NCBI RefSeq assembly: GCF_000586555.1
Contig: NZ_AZUC01000015.1
Coordinates: forward strand, 1 to 50,771
Length of the DNA: 50,771 bases
Reading direction: 5' to 3'
Source of the DNA: Sporosarcina sp. D27
GTDB taxonomy: Bacteria; Bacillota; Bacilli; Bacillales_A; Planococcaceae
In this document: piece after piece, positions 17,082 through 25,181 of the stretch
Layout of the letters: each line of letters starts with the position of its first letter
Numbering within the stretch: position 1 is the first letter of the stretch
The notes under the pieces: model-generated
What the model saw: only the letters and a program-made list of their open reading frames with translations
What the model was told of the DNA's origin: nothing
Databases searched by the model: none
Made by a program: the position numbers and the translations under genes

Positions 17082-18020
17082 ATGAAAAAAAAGTGGATAG
17101 CACTAACGCTATTTTCTATTACAGCCATTTTGCTTGCCGGTTGTGACAACCCACTGCTCATATTAGATCCAAAAGGTCCGCAAGCTAGGACATTATCGAG
17201 CACAATCCTGTTTTCTATCGCAATGATGGCAGGCATCCTTCTCGTCGTCTATGTACTTTATACAGTTGTTCTTTTGAAGTATCGTGCTTCAAAACTAGAT
17301 GACGATTACGAACCACCACACGAAGAAGGAAACAAATGGTTAGAAATCATTTGGACAGCGATTCCGGTCGTCATCGTAATAATTCTTTCCGTTGTTACCG
17401 TGTCTACCACTAGTACAGTGGAGCAAAAATCTGTCGCTTATGCCGATGAAAAGCCAATTGTCATCTACGCTTCTTCCTCCAACTGGAAATGGCATTTCAG
17501 TTACCCAGAAGAGGGAATCGAAACTGTAAACTATGTGAATTTCCCAGCAGACCGCCCAATTGAGTTCCGACTTTATTCATTCGGACCGATTACAAGTTTT
17601 TGGATTCCACAACTTGCTGGTCAAAAGTATGCGATGAGTGACATGGTGAATACCATCCATATGTCTGCAGATGTCCCTGGATCATTTATAGGGAAAAACT
17701 CGAACTTCAGTGGTGAAGGTTTTGCCAAAATGGAATTTGAAGCTCAATCACTGTCAGATGCAGATTACAAGGAATGGGTGAACGATGTGAAAACAACTGC
17801 CCCTAAGCTAACAGAAGATGAGTTCGACGATTTGTTAGAAGCTGAACACGTCGGTCGTAAGACTTATTCTTCTAACCACCTTGAATTCAAACCCGCTCCT
17901 GAAGGGGAAAATAGTGGACATCATCACGGTGGATCTACATCAACTGATGATCAACATGAAGATATGGATATGGATATGGATATGGATATGGATATGGATA
18001 TGGATCATGATGCGCACTAA
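17082..18020 (+). CDS. qoxA: Cytochrome aa3 quinol oxidase subunit II with Asp/Met/His-rich tail
   Basis: This 312-residue lipoprotein subunit of the menaquinol oxidase has a lipobox, LLAGCDN. Two transmembrane helices follow (about 42-65 and 90-112), then a cupredoxin-like domain (SSNWKWHFSYPEEGIE, HMSADVPGSF). The CuA ligands Cys-x3-Cys of cytochrome c oxidases are absent, which identifies a quinol oxidase. The tail is unusual: a His-rich stretch, SGHHHGGSTSTDDQHE, is followed by seven Asp-Met repeats and DHDAH. The Asp-Met repeats are encoded by seven identical GATATG hexamers. GAGAGGAG precedes the ATG. It is the first gene of qoxABCD. Confidence 0.95.
   Translation: MKKKWIALTLFSITAILLAGCDNPLLILDPKGPQARTLSSTILFSIAMMAGILLVVYVLYTVVLLKYRASKLDDDYEPPHEEGNKWLEIIWTAIPVVIVIILSVVTVSTTSTVEQKSVAYADEKPIVIYASSSNWKWHFSYPEEGIETVNYVNFPADRPIEFRLYSFGPITSFWIPQLAGQKYAMSDMVNTIHMSADVPGSFIGKNSNFSGEGFAKMEFEAQSLSDADYKEWVNDVKTTAPKLTEDEFDDLLEAEHVGRKTYSSNHLEFKPAPEGENSGHHHGGSTSTDDQHEDMDMDMDMDMDMDMDHDAH
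17961..18005 (+). repeat. In-frame GATATG hexanucleotide repeat in qoxA
   Basis: Seven exact GATATG copies are followed by GAT. They encode alternating Asp and Met at the QoxA C-terminus. Because the unit is six bases, slippage would add or remove Asp-Met pairs without a frameshift. Confidence 0.95.
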
Positions 18021-18083
18021 GTGCATGCAGTGCAACTTCAACCTTCCATTCACATACTTAACAAACGAAAGGAGTTCAACGAT

Positions 18084-20033
18084 ATGAAATGGGACGAATT
18101 TTTCGTAACCGGAGAACCGATGATTTACGCAGCAATGGTAAGTATTGTTGTTGTATCTCTTGCGATCCCGATTGCGCTCACATACTTTAAAAAGTGGAAC
18201 TGGCTTTGGATGAACTGGTTAACTACAGTTGACCATAAGAAAATCGGAGTCATGTACATTCTCTCTGCACTTCTCATGTTATTCCGTGGAGGCGTCGATG
18301 CACTCTTAATGCGTGGTCAGACAGCCATTCCTGATAACGGATTGCTTGACGGTCAACATTACAATGAAATCTTTACAACACACGGGGTTATTATGATCCT
18401 GTTCATGGCAATGCCATTCATCATCGGATTAATGAACGTCGTCATTCCGCTACAAATCGGAGCACGCGATGTTGCATTTCCTCGATTGAACGCAATCAGC
18501 TTCTGGTTATTCTTTGCTGGTGCGATGCTGTTCAACATTTCGTTCGTCATCGGTGGTTCACCGGATGCCGGATGGTCTGCGTACTTCCCACTTGCGAGTC
18601 TGGAGTTCAGTCCGACAGTCGGGAATAACTATTATTCGCTCGCGTTGCAAATTGCCGGAATTGGTACCCTGTTAACAGGTATTAACTTCTTGGTGACGAT
18701 TCTCAAAATGCGTGCACCTGGTATGACACTCATGAAAATGCCGATGTTTACATGGTCTGTTTTGATCACAAACGTCATTATTGTCTTTGCATTCCCTGTT
18801 TTGACAGTTGCACTTGCATTGATGACACTCGATCGTCAGTTTGGCACACAGTTCTTCGCCATGCAAAGTGGTGGTATGGACATGCTTTGGGCGAACCTGT
18901 TCTGGGTTTGGGGACATCCTGAAGTGTATATTGTTATTTTGCCAGCCTTCGGTATTTACAGTGAAATCATCTCAGCATTTGCACGTAAAAACCTCTACGG
19001 CTATAAATCGATGGTTGTCAGTATGGTTGCAATTTCGCTACTATCCTTCGTCGTTTGGGCCCATCACTTCTATACAATGGGCCACGGCGTTATGGTCAAT
19101 AGTGTGTTCTCAATTACAACGATGGCCATCGCGATTCCAACCGGTGTGAAAATATTCAACTGGTTATTCACGTTACGTAAAGGGAAGATCAGCTTTACGA
19201 CACCTATGTTGTATTCACTTGCCTTCATTCCAATCTTCACCATTGGTGGGGTAACAGGTGTCATGCTTGCTATGGCGAGTGCCGACTATCAGTATCACAA
19301 TACAATGTTCTTAGTTGCCCACTTCCACTATGTACTTATACCAGGTACGGTGTTTGCGGTCATTGCCGGGTTCCATTTCTGGTTCCCTAAAGTGTTTGGT
19401 TTCATGTTAAATGAAAAGCTTGGAAAGCTGTCATTCTGGTTTATCACAATCAGCTTTAACGTGACGTTCTTCCCGCTCTTCATTCTCGGATTAAACGGAA
19501 TGACACGTCGGATGTATACGTATTCAGAAAGCACTGGATACGGACCACTTAACATGTTATCCATGGTCGGTGCGGTCGGTCTTGCGATCGGTTTCATCAT
19601 CCTTGTATACAACATTTACTGGAGTGTTCGTTACAGTCCTCGGGATATAGACCAAGATCCATGGGATGCTCGTTCACTTGAATGGAGTACACATAGCCCG
19701 GTACCTGAATATAACTTTGCATTGATCCCAACTGTGAATAAATTGGATGCTCACTGGTTTGCGAAGAAAGAAGGAAAACCACTCGCAACTGGAAAGTATG
19801 AGCCAATCCATATGCCGAATAATAGCGGTCTGCCTGTCATTATGGGTGCACTGTTCTTCTTCTGGGGCTTCTTCATGGTATTCAGTTGGTGGATCCCTGC
19901 GATTGTCTTTGGAGTTTTGATTTTAGGAACACTTGCGTATCGATCATTCGAAAAGGATCACGGACGTTACATTTCTGTTGAAGAAATTGAACGCACAGAA
20001 AACGCATTGCGAGGTGCACAGCATGAAAATTGA
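18084..20033 (+). CDS. qoxB: Cytochrome aa3 quinol oxidase subunit I
   Basis: This is the 649-residue catalytic subunit, a heme-copper oxidase with the binuclear center. It has VWGHPEVYIVILPAFG (the CuB His and cross-linked Tyr region), WAHHFYTMG (CuB His-His) and VAHFHYVLIPG (the heme ligands), and the K-channel region follows. The frame opens just after the qoxA stop with GTG, but AAAGGAG nine bases before the ATG at 18084 gives the normal QoxB start, KWDEFFVTGEPMIYAA. It is co-transcribed with qoxA and overlaps qoxC by 11 bases. Confidence 0.96.
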   Translation: MKWDEFFVTGEPMIYAAMVSIVVVSLAIPIALTYFKKWNWLWMNWLTTVDHKKIGVMYILSALLMLFRGGVDALLMRGQTAIPDNGLLDGQHYNEIFTTHGVIMILFMAMPFIIGLMNVVIPLQIGARDVAFPRLNAISFWLFFAGAMLFNISFVIGGSPDAGWSAYFPLASLEFSPTVGNNYYSLALQIAGIGTLLTGINFLVTILKMRAPGMTLMKMPMFTWSVLITNVIIVFAFPVLTVALALMTLDRQFGTQFFAMQSGGMDMLWANLFWVWGHPEVYIVILPAFGIYSEIISAFARKNLYGYKSMVVSMVAISLLSFVVWAHHFYTMGHGVMVNSVFSITTMAIAIPTGVKIFNWLFTLRKGKISFTTPMLYSLAFIPIFTIGGVTGVMLAMASADYQYHNTMFLVAHFHYVLIPGTVFAVIAGFHFWFPKVFGFMLNEKLGKLSFWFITISFNVTFFPLFILGLNGMTRRMYTYSESTGYGPLNMLSMVGAVGLAIGFIILVYNIYWSVRYSPRDIDQDPWDARSLEWSTHSPVPEYNFALIPTVNKLDAHWFAKKEGKPLATGKYEPIHMPNNSGLPVIMGALFFFWGFFMVFSWWIPAIVFGVLILGTLAYRSFEKDHGRYISVEEIERTENALRGAQHEN

Positions 20034-20619
20034 TCACTCAGTACCTATGGAATATAGTACCGATGAAAATAAAATGAAGATCCTTGGTTTCTGGATCTTC
20101 TTGGGGGCGGAAATCGCCCTCTTCTCCACTTTGTTTGCGGTGTACTTTACATTACAAGGCAATACAAATGTCGGACCTTCTGCATCTGATTTGTTCCATC
20201 TAAGTCCGGTCATGATTGAAACGATTCTTCTCTTGTCAAGTAGTTTCACGATAGGTCTCGGTGTACATGCGATGCGACTTGGCTTGAAGAAACCGATGAT
20301 GACATTCTTCGGTATTACTTTAGCGCTTGGTGCTGCATTCCTGGGTGTAGAAGTTTATGAATTCGTAACGTATGTTGGTGAAGGTGCAACGATTCAAACA
20401 AGCGGATTCTTATCTGCCCTCTTCACTCTTCTCGGAACGCACGGATTGCACGTAACATTCGGTCTCCTTTGGGGCGGCTCGATTTTACTACAAATTAAAA
20501 AGCGTGGCTTTACGCCGGAAACTGCGAATAAGTCATTCATCTTCTCTTTGTATTGGCACTTTCTTGACGTTGTTTGGATCTTCATCTTCAGCTTCGTCTA
20601 CTTGAAAGGACTGATGTAA
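20023..20619 (+). CDS. qoxC: Cytochrome aa3 quinol oxidase subunit III
   Basis: This is a 198-residue membrane protein with five helices. FWIFLGAEIALFSTLFAVY and GTHGLHVTFGLLWG are characteristic of subunit III. A longer frame exists, but the ATG at 20023 has GCGAGGTG as ribosome-binding site and starts MKIDHSVPMEYS. It overlaps the end of qoxB by 11 bases, which suggests translational coupling. Confidence 0.95.
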   Translation: MKIDHSVPMEYSTDENKMKILGFWIFLGAEIALFSTLFAVYFTLQGNTNVGPSASDLFHLSPVMIETILLLSSSFTIGLGVHAMRLGLKKPMMTFFGITLALGAAFLGVEVYEFVTYVGEGATIQTSGFLSALFTLLGTHGLHVTFGLLWGGSILLQIKKRGFTPETANKSFIFSLYWHFLDVVWIFIFSFVYLKGLM

Positions 20620-20620
20620 G

Positions 20621-20911
20621 ATGAAACAACTTTTTCCAGCACAGCACGTTATGGGATTCTTATTCTCCCTGTTACTATCACTTGTAGCACTTGTAGCAGT
20701 ACTTTTTGACTTATCATTTACTGCAGGAATGACGATTCTCGTTGTTACAGCTCTTGTACAAGCAGGATTGCAACTGTTCCTGTTCATGCACGTGAAAGAA
20801 AATGCAGAGAGCAAGACGCTGTATTTAAATATCCTCTACGCCTTGTTTGTAGGACTAGTCACGATTTTCGGGACATTGTTCGCAATGCGTTGGGGCTATA
20901 TGGTGAAATAA
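20621..20911 (+). CDS. qoxD: Cytochrome aa3 quinol oxidase subunit IV
   Basis: This is a 96-residue protein with three transmembrane helices, including VVTALVQAGLQLFLFMHV, the typical subunit IV segment. It starts one base after the qoxC stop, using an AAAGGA ribosome-binding site inside qoxC. It is the last gene of the operon. Confidence 0.93.
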   Translation: MKQLFPAQHVMGFLFSLLLSLVALVAVLFDLSFTAGMTILVVTALVQAGLQLFLFMHVKENAESKTLYLNILYALFVGLVTIFGTLFAMRWGYMVK

Positions 20912-20927
20912 AGTTAATATAAAAAAA

Positions 20928-20974
20928 GAAGCTGCCTCAAAAGGTCATGAATTGACTTTTTGGGACAGCTTTTT
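20928..20974 (+). terminator. qox operon terminator
   Basis: AGCTGCCTCAAAAGGTCA pairs imperfectly with TGACTTTTTGGGACAGCT, then TTTTTAAAT follows. Confidence 0.7.
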
Positions 20975-21008
20975 AAATTGGTTAATTATTATGGGAGATT
21001 AGACGGTG

Positions 21009-21139
21009 ATGATTTTCGTTTCAGATGGACGCGGGCCAACAGGATGTAGGTCATGCAACCGTTGCCGCACGACGCGGCGAACTTAGGTTGTTTCCATTTG
21101 AATCCCTCCGGAGTCGCCTTCTTCCACTTCAATCAACGG
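21009..21139 (+). repeat. Third copy of the dispersed CCGGAGTCGCC repeat
   Basis: The end of this block (21103-21139: CCCTCCGGAGTCGCC, then CACTTCAATCAAC) matches the terminal repeats of the elements at the window ends. The upstream part contains CAACCGTTGCCGCACGACGC and is not shared with them. It is non-coding and lies between the qox operon and the convergent oxidase gene. Confidence 0.6.
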
Positions 21140-21194
21140 AGCTTCTATTATTTAGCGACTTCGCTAATCTTTGATCGTATAAAAGACTTCTCAT

Positions 21195-22310
21195 CTAACC
21201 CTTAAAGAGAAAATCAGAATCGATTTCTAAAATTGTTCGGACTCCTGCTAACGCCATGGAGATTTCAAGTTCGTGGAGAATTTTCTGGACTACTTGTTTT
21301 ACTCCTTCTTCTCCACTAATAGCTAGTCCATAGATGAGTGGACGACCTAATAAAACTGCGTCTGCACCTAGTGCGAGTGCTTTGAATACATCGCCCCCTG
21401 TTCGGATTCCACTATCTAGTAAAATTGGAATACGGTCTTGTACGATTTGTTTTATATCGGGTAAGGCATCTAATGAAGCAATGCAGTGGTCTAACTGTCT
21501 TCCGCCATGATTAGAGACGATAATACCATCTATATTGTGCTCAAGGGCTAACTTTGCATCTTCAGGATGTAAAATCCCTTTCACCAAAATCGGTAAATTC
21601 GTCATCTCCCGAACTTTCTTGAGCTCATTCCAATCGAGTCCTGGCTGGTCGATGATGTCAATTTGTTTTTGTAAAGCCGCTTCCATATCTTCATCAGGTG
21701 AACGATCTAGTAATGCACAAAATGCGGGGTCAGTTAGATAATTCCCACACCCGTCTCCTTCTTCTAATGGGGAATATTGATTGTGAGCATCCGTTTCACG
21801 AATGCCCAATACCGGGGTGTCTACAGTGACGACAATTGCAGAATATCCATTCGCTTCAGCTCGCTGCACGAGGCTCCTTGTTACCGAATCCTCAAGCGAA
21901 CAATAGAGCTGAAACCAACGTGAACCATCCCCTAACTCATTCGCAATCTCTTCCATCGAAAAAGATGATGCACTGCTGACGACAAATGGGATATTTACTG
22001 CTTTAGCTGCTCTTGCTGAGGCTAATTCTCCTTCCGGGTGAGCAATACGTTGTACTCCAATAGGCGCGAATAGAATCGGCGAAGACAGCTTTTCATTGAA
22101 AACAGTACACGACAGATCTACTTTGGTAACATTTCGCAAAACGCGCGGCCTGATTTTCCAATTTGAAAAGACTTGAAGGTTCTCTTTCATTGTAGCTTCA
22201 CTGCCCGCACCTCGAGCAATGTAGTCGAATGCTTCTCTGCGAGTTTTTTCGTATGCTTTTCGTTCTAACACGTTTTCAAACACAGGTTGTATTTCTGCTG
22301 CTGTGATCAT
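21195..22310 (-). CDS. FMN-dependent alpha-hydroxy-acid oxidase/monooxygenase (lactate 2-monooxygenase-like)
   Basis: This 371-residue TIM-barrel flavoprotein has the family active site at VSNHGGRQLD, with the catalytic His and the substrate-binding Arg. It also has the phosphate-binding loops DSGIRTGGDVFKALALGADA and ILVKGILHPEDA (FMN Lys). The N-terminal motif FAPIGVQRIAHPEGE and SSASSFSMEEIA resemble lactate 2-monooxygenase and related enzymes more than membrane LldD, because the membrane-targeting insert is replaced by a short acidic segment. It should oxidise L-lactate or a similar hydroxyacid. It stands alone. Confidence 0.87.
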   Translation of the reverse strand: MITAAEIQPVFENVLERKAYEKTRREAFDYIARGAGSEATMKENLQVFSNWKIRPRVLRNVTKVDLSCTVFNEKLSSPILFAPIGVQRIAHPEGELASARAAKAVNIPFVVSSASSFSMEEIANELGDGSRWFQLYCSLEDSVTRSLVQRAEANGYSAIVVTVDTPVLGIRETDAHNQYSPLEEGDGCGNYLTDPAFCALLDRSPDEDMEAALQKQIDIIDQPGLDWNELKKVREMTNLPILVKGILHPEDAKLALEHNIDGIIVSNHGGRQLDHCIASLDALPDIKQIVQDRIPILLDSGIRTGGDVFKALALGADAVLLGRPLIYGLAISGEEGVKQVVQKILHELEISMALAGVRTILEIDSDFLFKG

Positions 22311-22335
22311 TTCCTCACTCCTCTTTTTGAATGAA

Positions 22336-22390
22336 AATTAAAAAGCTTTATCGCACTCAGCTCAACTTCCAACTGGGCCGATAAAGCTCA
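22336..22390 (-). terminator. Terminator of the aminotransferase-YjiH operon
   Basis: GAGCTTTATCG and CGATAAAGCTT pair across an inner CAGTTGGAAGTTGAGCTG hairpin. TTTTTAATTTT follows on the minus strand. Confidence 0.75.
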
Positions 22391-22395
22391 TTTTA

Positions 22396-23766
22396 TTAGT
22401 TAAAAACGAATAGGTGTGCAATCAGCACAATAATCGGCAACGTAATAATCGTGCGCTCTATAAAGATAATAAACAGATCAACTATTGATACTGGAATATT
22501 TGAACGTAAAATAAGAATTCCGATTTCAGACATGTAGACTAATTGTGTTAACGAAAGTGCTGCTACAACGAATCGTGTAATTTCTGCGTCAATCGATCCT
22601 CCGATTACTGCTGGTAAAAACATGTCTGCAAACCCAACTAACATCGTTGGTGCTGCTTCAGCTGCTTGCGGTAATTGCATAAGTTCCAATATCGGGACAA
22701 GAGGATACGAAATGATGCTAAAAACTGGTGTGAATTCAGCAACAATTAGTGCAAGTGCACCAAGACTCATTACAAGTGGAATTAAGCCTAACCAGATATC
22801 TAATACTGTCTGGATACCATCCTTCGCTAATCCCATTGGACTTTTTGCAGTACTTGCCTTATCCAATGCCTGTCTCCATCCCCATTGGATATTAGAAACA
22901 CCTTCAGGCTGAGACTCATCGATTCTTTGTCCAACCGGTTCATAATACGTATCTGCTTTTCTTGAAAGTGGTGGAATCCGAGGCATAATGATAGCAGCGA
23001 CCACACTTGCTATGGAAACGGTAATATAAAATGGAATAAACAAATGATCGATCTTCGCAACTTTTGCTACAACTAGAGAAAACGCAACCGAAGCAATAGA
23101 AAACGTAGTGGCAATAACTGCTGCTTCACGCTTTGTATAATAGCCTTCATCATATTGCTTCATCGTAACTAACACACCAACAGTCCCCGCACCCATCCAT
23201 GATGCCATGGTATCTATTGAGGAACGGCCAGGTAGAGTAAATAACGGACGCATAATTTTCTTCAACAAAGCTCCGACAAACTCCATTAGACCAAATTCAA
23301 CTAAGAGTGGAAGTAAAATCCCCGCAAACAAGAACCATGTCAATAAAACTGGAGCTAAGTCATATAACACGACCCCACCCGTGTTACGAGAAGCAATGAA
23401 CTCTGGTCCAATCTCGAAGAAAGCCATAACTCCAACTGCCAGACCGAATACGCGTGTTGTAATACCGAACCAACCGACTAGGAATACGTTTTTTAAAAAT
23501 GGTCGATTGACAATCACTGACGGCTTAAATGCGACAGTTAAAAGTGTGAATGCAACTGTGAAAGCTAACAATATCAATATGAAGTGGGGAATATAATCCC
23601 CAGCACCTTTCAGAAGCAACGATGCGAGGACCCCAACCCCGATTGTAACTTCCCCATTCACTTTGATCGGTACTAGAAATAGTAATATACCAATAAGTGA
23701 TGGAATCAGAAACTTCCAAACGGTACTCTTTGAACTTGTGTTCTCCCCTTTGAACGCAACAGACAT
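22396..23766 (-). CDS. YjiH-family membrane protein (nucleoside-recognition/GATE domain)
   Basis: This is a 456-residue polytopic membrane protein with about ten hydrophobic segments. The GATE-type segments are recognisable as SSIDTMASWMGAGTVGVLVT and PTMLVGFADMFLPAV, with the following IDAEITRFVVAALSLTQLVYMSEIGILIL typical of YjiH proteins. The family is assumed to transport solutes, but no substrate is established. It lies 14 bases downstream of a class-III aminotransferase, in an operon under a dedicated regulator. It may therefore import the amino compound the enzyme uses. Confidence 0.82.
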   Translation of the reverse strand: MSVAFKGENTSSKSTVWKFLIPSLIGILLFLVPIKVNGEVTIGVGVLASLLLKGAGDYIPHFILILLAFTVAFTLLTVAFKPSVIVNRPFLKNVFLVGWFGITTRVFGLAVGVMAFFEIGPEFIASRNTGGVVLYDLAPVLLTWFLFAGILLPLLVEFGLMEFVGALLKKIMRPLFTLPGRSSIDTMASWMGAGTVGVLVTMKQYDEGYYTKREAAVIATTFSIASVAFSLVVAKVAKIDHLFIPFYITVSIASVVAAIIMPRIPPLSRKADTYYEPVGQRIDESQPEGVSNIQWGWRQALDKASTAKSPMGLAKDGIQTVLDIWLGLIPLVMSLGALALIVAEFTPVFSIISYPLVPILELMQLPQAAEAAPTMLVGFADMFLPAVIGGSIDAEITRFVVAALSLTQLVYMSEIGILILRSNIPVSIVDLFIIFIERTIITLPIIVLIAHLFVFN

Positions 23767-23780
23767 GGCTTTTCCCCCTT

Positions 23781-25100
23781 TTAGTTTGAAACTGATTGAA
23801 TGGCTGTCTTCAACACATCAATACCTTTATCAATTTGATCCTTTGTGATAGTAAGTGGTGGGATCATTCGAATTACTTCACCCGAGTTCCCGCAAAGATA
23901 GAACAAAACACCGTCAGCCAAACACTTGTCGAGAACTTCCATTACTACTTCCCCAGAGGCAATTCCTGTTTTCGGATCACCTAATTCGATGCCAATCATT
24001 AGTCCGACTCCCCGTACATCCCGAACGATAGGGGATTCTTCCTTCATCTCGAGTAGCTTTGCCATTGCATAGGCACCCATTTCTTGTGCGTTCTCCAGTA
24101 ATTTCTCTTCTTTAATGATTTCTAATGAAGCTAGTGCTGCAGAACATGCAATTGGATTTCCACCAAACGTGGTACCATGTGCTCCTAGTGGCCATTGATC
24201 CATCAATTCTTTTGAAGCAATCGTTGCACTGAGTGGTAACCCTGCACCAATCCCTTTCGCCACCGCCATTATATCCGGTATTACGTCGAATGTTTGAGCC
24301 GCAAACCAATTTCCGGTACGCCCGAATCCGGTTTGAACTTCATCAAAGATTAGTAAAATCCCGTGACGGTCACAGATTTCCCTAATTTTTTTCAGCCACG
24401 ATGCTGGAGGGATGATATAACCACCTTCACCGAGAATCGGTTCGATGATCATGCATGCAACTTCCTCCGGGTCAACTTGATGACTAAACAGTTCCTTCGT
24501 ATCCCGCTCTAGTTTTCCAGCGAAATACACATCTGGATCCTCTCCTTCAGGTAGATATTCTGGAAGTGCATAGGGCAACTGGTAGGCAAGCCATGAAGGT
24601 TGAAGGTGTTTTCGATATTTACTTTTCGAGGTTGTTACACTGAGTGCTCCAATCGAACGTCCATGAAAACACCCTGTAAAGGAAACAACATATGGTCGCT
24701 TCGTAACATATTTCGCAAGCTTGAGTGCTCCTTCAATCGCTTCTGTTCCACTGTTCGCAAAAAAGAAATTATCAAGGTTTGGGGGCAATACCTTTTGCAG
24801 CTCCGCAGCCAACTTTAAAATCGATTCATATATAATGACGCCAGACGGTCCGTGAACTAAATGATCCGCACTATCTTTAATGGCTTGCACAACTTTCGGA
24901 TGCCGATGGCCAACGTTTTCAACCGCAATCCCGGAAGTGAAATCTAAATACTCTCTACCATCCACACCGTAGTAATAGCACCCTTCTGCACTTTTCACTG
25001 GCAAGTTCGGATGATCTTTTGCCATACTAGGTGCTAAAAAGTTACCAATTGAGTCAACCATTTGAACCCAGTCTTGCTCTTCGTTAGTTTGTTTTTGCAT
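23781..25100 (-). CDS. Class-III pyridoxal-phosphate aminotransferase (GabT-like)
   Basis: This 439-residue enzyme has the PLP phosphate-binding region [17 protein letters not shown] and the cofactor Asp in [15 protein letters not shown]. The Schiff-base Lys is in [16 protein letters not shown]. It matches the 4-aminobutyrate/acetylornithine aminotransferase group and most resembles GabT-type enzymes using omega-amino acids with 2-oxoglutarate. GGGAGG precedes the ATG. It forms an operon with the YjiH-type protein, downstream of a RocR-like regulator, so a catabolic role for GABA, beta-alanine or another diamine-derived compound is likely. Confidence 0.9.
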   Translation of the reverse strand: MQKQTNEEQDWVQMVDSIGNFLAPSMAKDHPNLPVKSAEGCYYYGVDGREYLDFTSGIAVENVGHRHPKVVQAIKDSADHLVHGPSGVIIYESILKLAAELQKVLPPNLDNFFFANSGTEAIEGALKLAKYVTKRPYVVSFTGCFHGRSIGALSVTTSKSKYRKHLQPSWLAYQLPYALPEYLPEGEDPDVYFAGKLERDTKELFSHQVDPEEVACMIIEPILGEGGYIIPPASWLKKIREICDRHGILLIFDEVQTGFGRTGNWFAAQTFDVIPDIMAVAKGIGAGLPLSATIASKELMDQWPLGAHGTTFGGNPIACSAALASLEIIKEEKLLENAQEMGAYAMAKLLEMKEESPIVRDVRGVGLMIGIELGDPKTGIASGEVVMEVLDKCLADGVLFYLCGNSGEVIRMIPPLTITKDQIDKGIDVLKTAIQSVSN

Positions 25101-25140
25101 AAAATGACCTCCCTAATACTATTTGTTCTAACACCTTATC

Positions 25141-25172
25141 GAATAAATATAGATCAAAATGAATTTTTATTC
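25141..25172 (-). promoter_or_regulatory. Candidate regulator-binding inverted repeat upstream of the aminotransferase
   Basis: GAATAAA (25141-25147) and TTTATTC (25166-25172) are inverted with 18 bases between them, in the 81-base gap between regulator and aminotransferase. No sigma-54 promoter (TGGCAC-N5-TTGC) can be found in this gap. The site is a guess from symmetry only. Confidence 0.3.
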
Positions 25173-25181
25173 AATTTATTT

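Noticed and set aside
18021..18083. GTG start of QoxB directly after the qoxA stop
   Set aside because: The extra 21 residues have no counterpart in QoxB, and the AAAGGAG site precedes the ATG at 18084.
25101..25181. Sigma-54 promoter for the aminotransferase operon
   Set aside because: Expected from the regulator's family, but no GG/GC pair with the required spacing is present, and the regulator lacks the GAFTGA loop.
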